Shown here: positions 33,804-43,245 of the stretch, one piece after another
How the letters are laid out: the number at the start of each line of letters is the position of its first letter
Numbering within the stretch: the stretch's first letter is position 1
From: Bacillus sp. PAMC26568
GTDB taxonomy: Bacteria; Bacillota; Bacilli; Bacillales; Bacillaceae
DNA: 64,000 nucleotides
NCBI RefSeq assembly: GCF_014235785.1
Contig: NZ_CP060137.1
Coordinates: 930,001 to 994,000 of the forward strand
Direction of reading: 5' to 3'
Made by a program: the position numbers and the translations under genes
The notes under the pieces: generated by a model
What the model was told of the DNA's origin: nothing
The model's input: the letters and a program-made list of their open reading frames with translations, nothing else
Databases searched by the model: none

Positions 33804-34772
33804 TTACACTCCAATTGAAGCTGTAATATTTTCTTTTTTCAGGAAATCAGCTAGTAAATCCGGTGCAGTTAAATAAATTAGCCCATTCCCTTCAAGACTC
33901 TTAGGAAACCCTAATGGAATCGTCCGCTTCATCAATTGAGCATAAATTTCAGGCTCAGTGAGTGTGCGTTCAAATTCACTTTCTGATAAAAGCTTCACTA
34001 AAGCAAGTGCACCTGCAACGTGAGGAGCTGACATTGAAGTACCGCTGAAAACAGCATATTTTCCGCCCGGTATGGTTGAAATGATTTTTTCACCTGGGGC
34101 GACTGCATCTATTTCATCATTTGAATTTGTAAAATAAGAAGATTTTCTTTGTAAATTAACCGCTCCTGCTGAGATCACTTCATTGTAGCTTCCCGGATAA
34201 GAGAATTCAGCTGTTTTGCTGTTACCATCTCCTTCATTTCCAGCTGCGCATACAACAAGAATCTGATTCTGAACGGCTTTTTGAATGACTTCGTGCAGTT
34301 CAGGGACATCTTCAGGACCTCCGAGAGACATCGAGATAATATCAGCTTTTTCAGAAATGGCATAATCTATTGCGTTAACAATCCATTCATATGCTCCAGA
34401 ACCTTCTTCACCTGCAAGTGCTTTTAAAATAAGCAGTTTTGCTTCTGGCGCGACTCCGATCACACCGGATTCAGCATTAACAGCAGCGATCGTACCTGCG
34501 ACATGCGTTCCGTGGCCATTGTAATCCGTAAATACCTCAGGGTCTCCGTTGTCATCATCCGTAAAGTTACGGCCACCAACTACTCGTCCCTCTAAATCTG
34601 GATGCTGCGCATCACAGCCTGTATCGATGACGGCTATTAAGATATCTTTGCCTTTAAAACCTTTGCTCCAAAGTGAAGGCGCTTGAATCAATTCAACACC
34701 TTCCGGGATTTGCTGTGCTTCCACGAGCTGATTGTCGACTTTGTACGGAATTAACTTCATTGCTTTTTCCAT
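33804..34772 (-). CDS. ispA: IspA-type intracellular subtilisin protease
   Basis: A 322-residue S8 protease with no signal peptide. The N-terminal propeptide contains the LIPYKV motif that caps the active site in intracellular subtilisins. Catalytic residues are in AVIDTGCDAQHPDL (Asp), NGHGTHVAGTI (His), CAAGNEG (oxyanion Asn) and GTSMSAPHVAG (Ser). It acts in the cytoplasm, mainly in stationary phase. AGGAGGG is 7 nt before ATG 34772. The gap upstream (34773-35050) shows nothing clear. Confidence 0.93.
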   Translation of the reverse strand: MEKAMKLIPYKVDNQLVEAQQIPEGVELIQAPSLWSKGFKGKDILIAVIDTGCDAQHPDLEGRVVGGRNFTDDDNGDPEVFTDYNGHGTHVAGTIAAVNAESGVIGVAPEAKLLILKALAGEEGSGAYEWIVNAIDYAISEKADIISMSLGGPEDVPELHEVIQKAVQNQILVVCAAGNEGDGNSKTAEFSYPGSYNEVISAGAVNLQRKSSYFTNSNDEIDAVAPGEKIISTIPGGKYAVFSGTSMSAPHVAGALALVKLLSESEFERTLTEPEIYAQLMKRTIPLGFPKSLEGNGLIYLTAPDLLADFLKKENITASIGV

Positions 34773-35049
34773 TACAATCCCTCCTAATCATTTCTTAAGG
34801 AACAAAACATGCAGCCAGATATAGGATGTTAAAACTATCTGAACTTTCTGTAAAATTCTATCATTTTTTTAAAAATCTATCAAATGCCAAATAGACTAGA
34901 GATAAATAATGAAAATGGCACAGGAGCCAAAAACAATTTCACCATTCTAGGCTGGAGAACGATTTCGTAATTTCTGGACCGAACAGCTATTTTCAGAGAT
35001 TTTACTGCTTGTAATGCAGGCTGCCGAGTTGGGAGGGATTCCGGAAAAA

Positions 35050-35078
35050 CAAAAATACGACCCTATGAAGGCCGTATA
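35050..35078 (-). terminator. Terminator of the ytlACD operon
   Basis: ATACGGCC/GGTCGTAT stem on the minus strand, followed by TTTTTG, just after the ytlD stop. Confidence 0.65.
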
Positions 35079-35079
35079 G

Positions 35080-35886
35080 CTATTCATCATCCTTAACCAG
35101 CTTTCTCTCAAGCAGCTCAACAGCCTGATACATGATTGTAGCGAAGCAGGCGATAATGATGAGTGAGAGGAGTACAAGTGTAAAGTTGAAAACTTGAAAT
35201 CCATAGATAATCATATATCCCAATCCTTTTGCTGACACGAGGAATTCTCCTACAATGACACCGACCCATGACAATCCTACGTTTACTTTTAATGTCGAAA
35301 TGATTGTAGGAAATGATGAGGGTAATACTGCCTCTTTAAACATCTGCCATTTAGATGCTCCGAAGGTTTGTAAAACCTTTAGATAGTTTGAATCTATTTC
35401 TCTAAACGCTGTATAGACGACAATGGCTGTAATAATGATAGAAATGATAGCCCCCATCGCGATTATGGAAAAATAACCGGGTCCAAGTGCGACAATCAGA
35501 ATCGGACCAAGGGCTACTTTCGGCATAGCATTTAAAATGACCAAGTAAGGATCCAGTATATTGGAGAGCCGCTTTGACCACCATAACATTGCAGCAAGGA
35601 TAGTGCCAAGGAGAGTGCCGATGATAAATCCAAGCACAGTTTCAAATAAAGTTACACTCAAATTTGATAGGAGTGATCCATCAGCTGTTTTTTCAAGAAA
35701 CAAGTTCCATATTTTCGAAGGGTAACTGAATAAGAGCGGATCAATCCATTCTCGCTTTCCAGCTATCTCCCAAAACGAGAAAAATGTGATAAAAATTAGA
35801 ATTTGGTAAAATCGAACCCAGCGCTTTTCCCGCTTTAAACTTTTTAAATAAGATTGGTGCAGCCTGTTTAACTCATTCTTTTCCAT
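35080..35886 (-). CDS. ytlD: YtlD, ABC importer permease
   Basis: A 268-residue permease of the SsuC/TauC/NrtB type with about six helices and the ATPase-contact loop [34 protein letters not shown] 35886 overlaps the 3' end of ytlC by 14 bp; the longer frame up to 35955 lies inside ytlC. It works with YtlC and YtlA in uptake of an unidentified anion-like or aromatic nutrient. Relatives handle sulfonates, nitrate or thiamine precursors. Confidence 0.88.
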   Translation of the reverse strand: MEKNELNRLHQSYLKSLKREKRWVRFYQILIFITFFSFWEIAGKREWIDPLLFSYPSKIWNLFLEKTADGSLLSNLSVTLFETVLGFIIGTLLGTILAAMLWWSKRLSNILDPYLVILNAMPKVALGPILIVALGPGYFSIIAMGAIISIIITAIVVYTAFREIDSNYLKVLQTFGASKWQMFKEAVLPSSFPTIISTLKVNVGLSWVGVIVGEFLVSAKGLGYMIIYGFQVFNFTLVLLSLIIIACFATIMYQAVELLERKLVKDDE

Positions 35887-36646
35887 CAAGTTGATCCAGC
35901 TCCTTCCAAATGTGCTGAAATAGGTCTGTATAGGAGGGGTGCTGTCTCGCTGCAAACGGCGTCAGGCTTTTTAATTCTTCTGGAACGTGGAATGTTTGTG
36001 CGATTTTACCTGGTCTAGGGGAAAGCAGAAAAATCCGGTCACTCATAGCGATGGCTTCACCGATATCATGCGTGACAAGGAGAGCTGTCTTCTGAAAGTC
36101 TTTCAATGTGCTCCAAACAAGGTCTTCAAGCTTAAGTTTTGTTTGGTAGTCTAACGCTGAAAAAGGTTCGTCAAGCATAAGCAGCTTTGGATTCGTTGAA
36201 AGTGTTCTGACAAGTGCCGCGCGCTGTCTCATTCCGCCCGAAAGCTGACGGGGATAATTCTTTTCCACATTATCCAGACCCATATCTTTTAACAGAGAGA
36301 GGGTCTTTCCTTTAGCTTCGGCTGAATGATTTTTAGAGATTTTTAAACCGATTAATATATTTTCTGCAATTGTTTTCCAAGGAAATAGGTAATCCTGCTG
36401 CAGCATGTATCCAATTGCTGATGAATCATGTTTGATCGGCTTGCCTTCCATTAAAATGCTGCCTTTTGTCGGGGTAATCAATCCGGCGATAATGGAGAGC
36501 AGCGTAGTTTTACCGCAGCCGCTAGGGCCGAGGAAGGAAATAAATTCTCCTTCCTCTACTTGTAAATCAATGTCTTCTAATGCAAGGGTTGCTGATTCTT
36601 TAGTAAAATACATATGGTGGATATGCTGGACCGTCAGGAAAGACAT
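35873..36646 (-). CDS. ytlC: YtlC, ABC importer ATPase
   Basis: A 257-residue ABC ATPase of the SsuB/TauB type. Walker A is [16 protein letters not shown], the signature is [12 protein letters not shown], Walker B is [12 protein letters not shown] and the switch His is in [17 protein letters not shown]. It sits between the binding-protein and permease genes, 12 bp after ytlA, and supplies the energy for that importer. Confidence 0.9.
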   Translation of the reverse strand: MSFLTVQHIHHMYFTKESATLALEDIDLQVEEGEFISFLGPSGCGKTTLLSIIAGLITPTKGSILMEGKPIKHDSSAIGYMLQQDYLFPWKTIAENILIGLKISKNHSAEAKGKTLSLLKDMGLDNVEKNYPRQLSGGMRQRAALVRTLSTNPKLLMLDEPFSALDYQTKLKLEDLVWSTLKDFQKTALLVTHDIGEAIAMSDRIFLLSPRPGKIAQTFHVPEELKSLTPFAARQHPSYTDLFQHIWKELDQLDGKE

Positions 36647-36658
36647 GTTTAAACCTCC

Positions 36659-37645
36659 TTACTTTGCTGCATCTTCGGCGAACTTGGTATTGACGAGAGT
36701 CTTGTGATCAATACGTTTTGGCAATTCGTTCGCTTCTTCCATAATGTTTTGCAGATTCGTCCATTCATCTTCATCAAGAATTGGGTCTGTGGCAAATGAG
36801 CCTTGTTGTTTATAGCGTTCTACGACCGTAGTGATGATCTCAAGCTCAGTATCTTTAAATTGGTTTGCAATTGCTTTTGCAATAGATTCAGCACTGTTTT
36901 CTTCAATCCATTGCTGTGCTTTGTAAATAGCCTTCGTGAACTTTGCTGCAGCTTCGGAATTCTTTTTCAGGAAGCTTTCTTTTGCCATAAATGTTGTATA
37001 TGGCACTTTACCTGACTCTTCACCGAAAGAAGCTACAATGTGTCCTGTGCCTTCTTTTTCAAAAATACTTGCAGTTGGCTCAAATAATTGGACATAGTCG
37101 CCTGTTCCTGAAGCAAATGCACTTGCAATATTAGCAAAGTCAATATTTTGAATCAGATTTAAATCATTGTGCGGATCAATTCCATGCTGCTTTATTACGA
37201 ATTCTCCTACCATCTGCGGCATACCGCCCTTGCGCTGTCCCAGGAATGTGCTGCCTTTTAGCTGATCCCAGCTAAAATCTTCAACTTTTTCTCTTGAGAC
37301 GAGAAATGTGCCGTCTGTTTGAGTAAGCTGAGCAAAATTAATGACAGGATCCTTTGAGTCCTGGGCAGAAACGTAAATGGATGTTTCTGAGCCAACAAGT
37401 GCGATATCAGCTCCATCAGAGAGCAGAGCTGTCATTGTTTTATCTCCGCCCCATGTCGTCGTAAGCTCAACATCCAGACCTTCGTCTTCAAAAAAACCTT
37501 CTGACATCGCTGCATACAATGGTGCATAGAAGATGGAATGGGTAACTTCGGCTAAACGAATTTTTTCTGGCTTGTTTTGATTGCACGCACTTAGTGTAAA
37601 GATAAGAAGAGCAAACACCGCAAAGCCAATGAGCCATTTTTTCAT
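36659..37645 (-). CDS. ytlA: YtlA, ABC importer substrate-binding lipoprotein
   Basis: A 328-residue NMT1/ThiY-like binding protein with a lipoprotein signal (KKWLIGFAVFALLIFTLSAC, Cys 21). The N-terminal lobe has TTTWGGDKTMTALLSDGADIALVGSETSIYV, the ligand-site pattern of sulfonate, nitrate or thiamine-precursor binding proteins. It is the first gene of ytlACD. The ligand cannot be assigned: no THI element or S-box leader is visible upstream, which argues against thiamine or S-box sulfur control. Confidence 0.88.
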   Translation of the reverse strand: MKKWLIGFAVFALLIFTLSACNQNKPEKIRLAEVTHSIFYAPLYAAMSEGFFEDEGLDVELTTTWGGDKTMTALLSDGADIALVGSETSIYVSAQDSKDPVINFAQLTQTDGTFLVSREKVEDFSWDQLKGSTFLGQRKGGMPQMVGEFVIKQHGIDPHNDLNLIQNIDFANIASAFASGTGDYVQLFEPTASIFEKEGTGHIVASFGEESGKVPYTTFMAKESFLKKNSEAAAKFTKAIYKAQQWIEENSAESIAKAIANQFKDTELEIITTVVERYKQQGSFATDPILDEDEWTNLQNIMEEANELPKRIDHKTLVNTKFAEDAAK

Positions 37646-37779
37646 ATGAAATCCTCCTTGGTGACAACCACCTTCAAAAAATATAAAATGAGTATCCAGT
37701 AATGGAACGCCTAAAATAATGTATGAGAGCAGAAAAGATGTGTGAATTCCGAGAAAAGTTTTTATGAGGTGAATAAATC

Positions 37780-38562
37780 ATGAAGAATGGATCAATTATA
37801 GACCGCCAGCTGCTGCCATCTCCCAATCCTAATATCAGGCTTCAGCTCATAACTTATTATTCAGATTGCCTAAAAGTGAAGGGGTTGCTTGCAGAGCCTG
37901 CAGCTGCCGGTACGTATGATGGTTTTTTGTATTTAAGAGGCGGCATTAAGAATGTCGGGAAGGTCAGAATTGGCCGGATTGTCCAATTTGCTTCAGAAGG
38001 TTTTGTCGTTATGGCTCCGTATTATCGGGGGAATCAGGGAGGAGAAGGAAATGAAGACTTCGCAGGCGATGACAGATATGACGCTATTCATGCTTTGACC
38101 CTATTAAAGGAACATCCTAAAGTTTCAAAAGAACGCATTCACGTCTTCGGGTTTTCAAGAGGCGGGGTCATGGCGCTGATAGCCGGGTGCATGGATGCAG
38201 ATGTACGCTCTGTTGTGACATGGGGCGGGGTATCGGATATGATTCTTACATATGAAGAGAGAGAAGATCTGCGGAGAATGATGAAGCGGGTCATCGGAGG
38301 GACGCCTTCAAAATATCCTGACAGATATAAATGGCGGACACCGCTTTATGATTTAGAAACCTTAAAAGCGCCTATCCTGATCATCCATGGAGTCCTTGAT
38401 CAGAATGTATCGGTTGAACATGCATACTTGCTTGAACAGAGGCTTCGTGAGCTTGGGAAAAAAGTGGAGACAATGTATTTCAAGGAATACACGCATTATT
38501 TTCCGCCAGCAGTTAACCGAAACGTAGTCAAAGAGCTGACTGCCTGGATGAAAAAGCAATAA
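37780..38562 (+). CDS. ytmA: YtmA, S9-type alpha/beta hydrolase
   Basis: A 260-residue prolyl-oligopeptidase-like hydrolase. The nucleophile elbow is GFSRGG, the acid is in IIHGVLDQNVSVEHA and the His is in KEYTHYFPP. The N-terminus (YYSDCLKVKGLLAEPAAAGTYDGFLYLRGG) is family-typical and has no signal peptide, so it is cytoplasmic. A substrate is not known. GAGGTG precedes ATG 37780. It is followed by ytmB as in B. subtilis. Confidence 0.85.
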   Translation: MKNGSIIDRQLLPSPNPNIRLQLITYYSDCLKVKGLLAEPAAAGTYDGFLYLRGGIKNVGKVRIGRIVQFASEGFVVMAPYYRGNQGGEGNEDFAGDDRYDAIHALTLLKEHPKVSKERIHVFGFSRGGVMALIAGCMDADVRSVVTWGGVSDMILTYEEREDLRRMMKRVIGGTPSKYPDRYKWRTPLYDLETLKAPILIIHGVLDQNVSVEHAYLLEQRLRELGKKVETMYFKEYTHYFPPAVNRNVVKELTAWMKKQ

Positions 38563-38623
38563 ATGCAGGGAACAGTTGAGCTAAATATGGTAAACTATCC
38601 ATATATGAAAAGGAGTGATTGAA

Positions 38624-38866
38624 ATGGGTATGCCTTTAGAATTGAACACGATGATCGTGACCAAAGGGCGAGAGAAACGTTTAGAAGAAAACCTTTTTCA
38701 GCTCGTTAAAGACGGCTTTCGCATTTATCCGCTTGAGATCCCGATTGAAGTTAGAAAAACGAAAGAAGGAGACGTCAGCGGACAAGCTCTTATCAAAAAA
38801 CTTGAGCTTGCTGAAGACAAAACGATCATAACGTATCAATTAATTGCTTTAAAATCTACGAATTAA
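38624..38866 (+). CDS. ytmB: YtmB, DUF2584 small protein
   Basis: An 80-residue protein (MGMPLELNTMIVTKGREKRLEENLFQLVKDGFRIYPLEIPIEVRKTKEGDVSGQALIKKLE...) with an all-beta pattern, as in DUF2584/YtmB. ATG 38624 is chosen because AAGGAG ends 8 nt upstream; GTG 38615 overlaps that site. Function is unknown. The 62-bp gap to ytmA may still allow cotranscription. Confidence 0.85.
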   Translation: MGMPLELNTMIVTKGREKRLEENLFQLVKDGFRIYPLEIPIEVRKTKEGDVSGQALIKKLELAEDKTIITYQLIALKSTN

Positions 38867-38989
38867 TTTAAGGGGTTTCCGGTGATGCTGGGAGCTCTTT
38901 TAAATATTTAAACATGGAAAACGGAAGCTCAGTGCTCCCTGTGGAAAAGAACATTTCACCTGATAAGTCAAAAAACGTCTTTATAAAAA

Positions 38990-39211
38990 GGCTGTTTTCG
39001 CATTGATTGTTATTTTTGGTTATTCATTGTACCCGTGGATTTCCGCTGCAGTCACTTGCTTTCCGCTGTAAGGGATGGGAGCCTCCTCGGCTATGCCTGC
39101 GGGGTCTCCCATTCCCCTCTATTTCCCGCAGGAGTCAAGTGCCTTCCGCTACAATCCACTAAAGGTTTTAACCATTTTTTCTTAAAGCAAACAAACTTTA
39201 CGAAAAGAGCC
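38990..39211 (+). repeat. MITE-like foldback element, copy A (222 bp)
   Basis: Ends GGCTGTTTTCGCATTGATTGTT and, inverted, GGCTCTTTTCGTAAAGTTTGTT form imperfect terminal inverted repeats. Inside, GTGGATT...CACTTG and its inverted partner, plus GGATGGGAG/CTCCCATTCC, extend the palindrome. TATAAAAA flanks both ends. No protein is encoded. Copies B (48067) and C (50223) share long near-identical blocks such as CATTCCCCTCTATTTCCCGC (A and C). Confidence 0.85.
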
Positions 39212-39223
39212 ATATAAAAAAAG

Positions 39224-39248
39224 GCTATGCCAAAATGAATGGCATAGC
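39224..39248 (-). terminator. pckA terminator
   Basis: GCTATGCCA-N7-TGGCATAGC stem with an A run on its left, giving U residues after the hairpin on the minus strand. The repeat element abuts it. Confidence 0.75.
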
Positions 39249-39260
39249 AGCTTTTACGAC

Positions 39261-40850
39261 TTATATAGATGGTCCGCCAAGTACTTCAATTTCTGTTGAA
39301 ACATGATTGAACTTTTTGAAATTTTGTTTAAATTTTCCAGCCAGTTCTTTCGCTTTTTCATTGTAAGCTTCGACGCTGTCCCATGTTTTAACTGGCTGCA
39401 GGACTTCGTCAGGAACACCTGGAACATGGAGCGGGATTTGCAAGCCGAAATTTTCATCTTTTACCGTTTCAACGTTGTCCAATTCACCTTCAAGTGCAGA
39501 TTGAACCATTGCACGGGTATATTTTAATTTCATTCTTTCGCCAACACCGTATTCTCCCCCAGTCCAGCCAGTGTTTACTAAAAATACATTCGCCTGATGC
39601 TCATCGATTTTCTGCCCCAGCATCTCTGCGTAAACTGTAGCAGGAAGCGGTAGGAAAGGCGATCCGAAGCAAGTTGAGAACGTTGCCTGAGGTGATGTAA
39701 TGCCGCGCTCTGTACCAGCAAGCTTGCTGGTGTACCCGCTAAGGAAGTGGTACATTGCCTGTTCTTTTGTCAATTTGCTGATTGGAGGCAGAACTCCGAA
39801 AGCGTCGGCTGTCAAAAAGACAATCGTATGCGGATGGCCTGCAATACTTGGCTGAACAATATTATCCATTGCCTCAAGCGGATAAGCTGCTCTAGTATTT
39901 TCAGTAAAGAATGTATCATCATAATCAGCCACTCTTGTTTCATCATCCAATACGACATTTTCAAGTACAGATCCGAATCTTATTGAATCAAAGATTTGCG
40001 GCTCTTTTTCGCGGGACAGGTTGATGCACTTGGCATAACAGCCTCCTTCGATATTAAAAACACCGGCATTAGACCATCCGTGCTCGTCATCACCAATTAA
40101 CTTGCGTTTTGGATCAGCCGATAGAGTTGTTTTGCCTGTACCAGACAGCCCGAAGAAGAGAGCTACGTCGCCTTCCTGGCCAACATTTGCAGAACAATGC
40201 ATGGATAAAATTCCGCTTTCAGGAAGCAAGTAGTTCATGACAGAGAAAATTGATTTTTTCATTTCTCCTGCATATTCAGTTCCGCCGATTAAGATCGTTC
40301 TTTTTTCAAATGATATAATAATAAATGTCTCTGAATTTGTACCGTCAATTGCAGGATCTGCCTTGAAGTTTGGTGCAGAAACAATTGTAAATGGATCTGA
40401 ATGCTGTATCAGTTCATCTTGGCTTTCTGGCTGAATGAATAGCTGCTGAGCAAAAAGATTGTGCCAGGCGAATTCATTTACTACTTGAATAGGAAGGCGA
40501 TACTTCGTGTCAGCACCTGCAAATCCTTTGAAAACAAAGAGCTCATTGCGTTCTTTTAAGTATGAAATGACTTTTAAGTACAGTTTTTCAAATGAAGCTT
40601 CTGAGAAAGGCTGATTTACAGAACCCCACTCCATTTTGTCTTCTGTTGATTTTTCCTTTACAATAAACTTATCTTTAGGTGAACGTCCTGTGTAAGTACC
40701 TGTCGTTGCACGGACAGCACCCGTTGAAGTCAAGATTCCTTCATTGCGTTCTAATACTTTTTCAACAAGAAGCGGGACTGATAAGTTATGAAATGCATTT
40801 TCCCCTTTGATTAAAAGATCTAGCTCATTCGTTATTTCTATAGAATTCAT
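39261..40850 (-). CDS. pckA: PckA, ATP-dependent phosphoenolpyruvate carboxykinase
   Basis: A 529-residue gluconeogenic enzyme converting oxaloacetate and ATP to PEP. Key motifs are [16 protein letters not shown], the P-loop [26 protein letters not shown] with the metal-binding [11 protein letters not shown] and [16 protein letters not shown] possible promoter upstream reads TAGACT-N16-TATACT on the minus strand (40943-40916). In B. subtilis pckA is repressed by CcpN; I cannot identify the site with confidence. It diverges from metK. Confidence 0.97.
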   Translation of the reverse strand: MNSIEITNELDLLIKGENAFHNLSVPLLVEKVLERNEGILTSTGAVRATTGTYTGRSPKDKFIVKEKSTEDKMEWGSVNQPFSEASFEKLYLKVISYLKERNELFVFKGFAGADTKYRLPIQVVNEFAWHNLFAQQLFIQPESQDELIQHSDPFTIVSAPNFKADPAIDGTNSETFIIISFEKRTILIGGTEYAGEMKKSIFSVMNYLLPESGILSMHCSANVGQEGDVALFFGLSGTGKTTLSADPKRKLIGDDEHGWSNAGVFNIEGGCYAKCINLSREKEPQIFDSIRFGSVLENVVLDDETRVADYDDTFFTENTRAAYPLEAMDNIVQPSIAGHPHTIVFLTADAFGVLPPISKLTKEQAMYHFLSGYTSKLAGTERGITSPQATFSTCFGSPFLPLPATVYAEMLGQKIDEHQANVFLVNTGWTGGEYGVGERMKLKYTRAMVQSALEGELDNVETVKDENFGLQIPLHVPGVPDEVLQPVKTWDSVEAYNEKAKELAGKFKQNFKKFNHVSTEIEVLGGPSI

Positions 40851-41110
40851 CCCATACCCATCCTTTACCTATATTTCTATTCTTTATTTTATTAATTAAG
40901 TAACTCTTCTCAATTAGTATAACACATTAAAATAAATAGTCTATACTATTTAACTTATTCTATGTAGAAATTGATGAAATGGAACAAGTAGCTAAATGTT
41001 TCTGATGAAAATGATACATATATAATAGGAAGTGTTTTTAATTCGGCATTTGGTGGAAACATACAAGAAGGGAAAAGAAAAATCGAATGCGAAAACCTTG
41101 TCATTTTTTG

Positions 41111-41140
41111 TTGACAGGTTGAGGAAATATACGATATTAT
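41111..41140 (+). promoter_or_regulatory. metK promoter
   Basis: TTGACA (41111-41116), 18-bp spacer, TATTAT (41135-41140), placed just before the S-box leader. Confidence 0.65.
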
Positions 41141-41156
41141 ATGACCTTGAACGGAT

Positions 41157-41350
41157 TCTCTTATCCCGAGCTGGTGGAGGGACAGGCCCTATGAAACCCA
41201 GCAACCTGCTTTATTTATTAAAATTCTCGTAAGTCAGAATTTTTGCGAGCAAAGGTGCTAACCTGATGCAAGGCGAAAGCCCTTGATCGATAAGAGCGAA
41301 AGGCTACGATTTTAGTAAATAACCTTTCCTCGCGGGAAAGGATTTTTTAT
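41157..41350 (+). ncRNA. SAM-I riboswitch (S-box leader) of metK
   Basis: The conserved S-box core is clear: TTCTCTTATCCCGAGCTGGTGG, GGAGGGACAGGCCC, ATGAAACCCAGCAACC, then GGTGCTAACCTGATGCAAGGC and CGATAAGAG closing helix P1. The expression platform ends in the intrinsic terminator CCTTTCC-TCGC-GGGAAAGG plus T run (41323-41347). With S-adenosylmethionine bound, transcription should stop here and lower metK expression. The order of elements and distance to metK (136 bp after the terminator) are normal for Bacillus. Confidence 0.96.
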
Positions 41351-41485
41351 TTCTATAAATATTTTTTGCCTGAACGTACTCGTGGATTCTCCTAAAACAT
41401 GCCAACTGAATTATTTTGCCGAATGGCCAAAATATGAAAGGGAATGAGTTCCGTATCTTTTAACCTTTTGAGGAGGAAAACTTTA

Positions 41486-42688
41486 ATGACTAAACAACGT
41501 CGTCTGTTTACTTCAGAGTCTGTAACTGAAGGTCATCCTGATAAAATTTGTGACCAGATTTCTGACTCGATTTTAGATGCAATCTTAGAAAAAGATGCAA
41601 ATGCCCGTGTTGCTTGTGAAACATCGGTTACTACAGGTCTTGTTCTAGTTGCTGGGGAAATAACAACTTCTACTTATGTAGACATTCCAAAAATCGTTCG
41701 TGAAACGGTTAAGGAGATTGGCTACACTCGTGCAAAATATGGTTTTGATGCAGAAACATGTGCAGTACTTACTTCGATTGATGAGCAGTCAGCAGATATC
41801 GCTATGGGTGTTGACCAGGCGCTTGAAGCACGCGAAGGAAAAATGACAGATGAGCAGATCGAAGCAATTGGTGCAGGTGACCAAGGATTGATGTTCGGAT
41901 TTGCTAATAACGAGACAAAAGAATTAATGCCGCTTCCTATTTCACTTGCTCATAAGCTTTCCCGCCGTTTAACAGAAGTACGCAAAGAAGAGATTCTTCC
42001 GTATCTTCGTCCAGACGGTAAAACGCAAGTAACAGTTGAGTATGATGAAAATGACAAGCCGGTTCGTATTGATACAATTGTTATTTCAACTCAGCATCAT
42101 CCTGAAATCTCTTTAGAGCAAATTCAGCGTAATGTGAAAGAGTATGTTATTAATCCAGTTGTACCAAAAGAGTTGATTGATGAAGAAACAAAATACTTCA
42201 TCAACCCGACTGGCCGATTTGTTATCGGCGGACCACAAGGTGATGCAGGCTTAACTGGCCGTAAAATCATCGTTGATACGTACGGCGGATACGCTCGTCA
42301 CGGCGGAGGGGCATTCTCAGGAAAAGATCCTACAAAAGTTGACCGTTCTGCAGCATATGCAGCACGTTATGTAGCTAAGAACATCGTTGCAGCAGGTTTA
42401 GCTGATAAATGTGAAGTTCAGCTTGCTTATGCAATTGGTGTTGCTCAGCCAGTATCGATCGCAATTGATACATTTGGAACTGGCCAAGTGAAGGAAGATG
42501 TTTTAGTTGATGTTGTTCGCGCTAACTTTGATCTTCGTCCAGCAGGAATCATTAACATGCTGAACTTGCGTCGTCCGATCTACAAACAAACAGCTGCTTA
42601 CGGTCATTTTGGCCGTAACGATCTTGACCTTCCATGGGAAAGAACGGATAAAGCGGAAGCCCTTAAAGAGCAAGCTTTAAATCAATAA
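41486..42688 (+). CDS. metK: MetK, S-adenosylmethionine synthetase
   Basis: A 400-residue enzyme making S-adenosylmethionine from methionine and ATP. Motifs are [50 protein letters not shown] and [32 protein letters not shown] 41486 follows GAGGAGG; the upstream in-frame start at 41444 lacks a site. Control by the S-box leader makes it feedback-regulated by its own product. Confidence 0.98.
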   Translation: MTKQRRLFTSESVTEGHPDKICDQISDSILDAILEKDANARVACETSVTTGLVLVAGEITTSTYVDIPKIVRETVKEIGYTRAKYGFDAETCAVLTSIDEQSADIAMGVDQALEAREGKMTDEQIEAIGAGDQGLMFGFANNETKELMPLPISLAHKLSRRLTEVRKEEILPYLRPDGKTQVTVEYDENDKPVRIDTIVISTQHHPEISLEQIQRNVKEYVINPVVPKELIDEETKYFINPTGRFVIGGPQGDAGLTGRKIIVDTYGGYARHGGGAFSGKDPTKVDRSAAYAARYVAKNIVAAGLADKCEVQLAYAIGVAQPVSIAIDTFGTGQVKEDVLVDVVRANFDLRPAGIINMLNLRRPIYKQTAAYGHFGRNDLDLPWERTDKAEALKEQALNQ

Positions 42689-42696
42689 TAGTATAA

Positions 42697-42736
42697 AAGA
42701 TGAGACACTGCGAAAGCAGTTCTCGTCTTTTTTTTA
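42697..42736 (+). terminator. metK terminator
   Basis: AAAGATGAGA(ACTGC/GCAGT)TCTCGTCTTTTTTTT long stem followed by eight T residues. Confidence 0.85.
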
Positions 42737-42865
42737 TGAAAATGATAACCCAAGGTCCTAGGATTCCAAAAATCTTTCAGTGAAGTACTAAAATACGAGG
42801 TGAAAAGATATTTGGTTTGCCAACCATCTTAGCATTCTCAGCCGAATTGTGCCCGGAACTCGGAA

Positions 42866-43032
42866 AAACAAAAACCAGGTGCATAATAGAAATAGAGCGG
42901 AATGGTACCATGGAACCAGATAAAGACGAAATCCAGGTACCCAATAGAGGAGAATGGTGCCCTAGAAATCGGAAAGAGCGAAATTCAGGTACCCAATAGA
43001 GCGGAATGGTGCCATAGAAATCGGAAAAAGCC
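42866..43032. repeat. 52-bp tandem repeat upstream of asnB
   Basis: Three units carry AGGTACCCAATAGAG, CGGAATGGTGCC and TAGAAATCGGAAA blocks; two are 52 bp and nearly identical, and the first is 58 bp and more diverged. It fills much of the 557-bp gap between metK and asnB. Two short open frames cross it but have no ribosome binding sites. Confidence 0.75.
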
Positions 43033-43245
43033 GTTCAGTCCTTCAGGTATGGTCAGCAGGGCAAAGTCTTTCAGCCGCAGTGAAAACTACCCGTTATCAA
43101 GGTTGGTTTTTATTTTTTTTTAAAAGGAATTATGAGCTCAAACACTTTATTTTATGAATTTATTGTTTTATTTTGTAAAAAATTGCAACAAAACCTTGCT
43201 TGAGTTCGTTTCACGTACGGATAGACTTTTTTGGAGGCGAATAAG

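Noticed and set aside
38900..39220. 60-codon frame in the foldback element
   Set aside because: It lies in a palindromic non-coding element and the other copies do not keep the frame.
42817..43123. Two short frames across the 52-bp repeat before asnB
   Set aside because: No ribosome binding site, low-complexity repeat-derived sequence.
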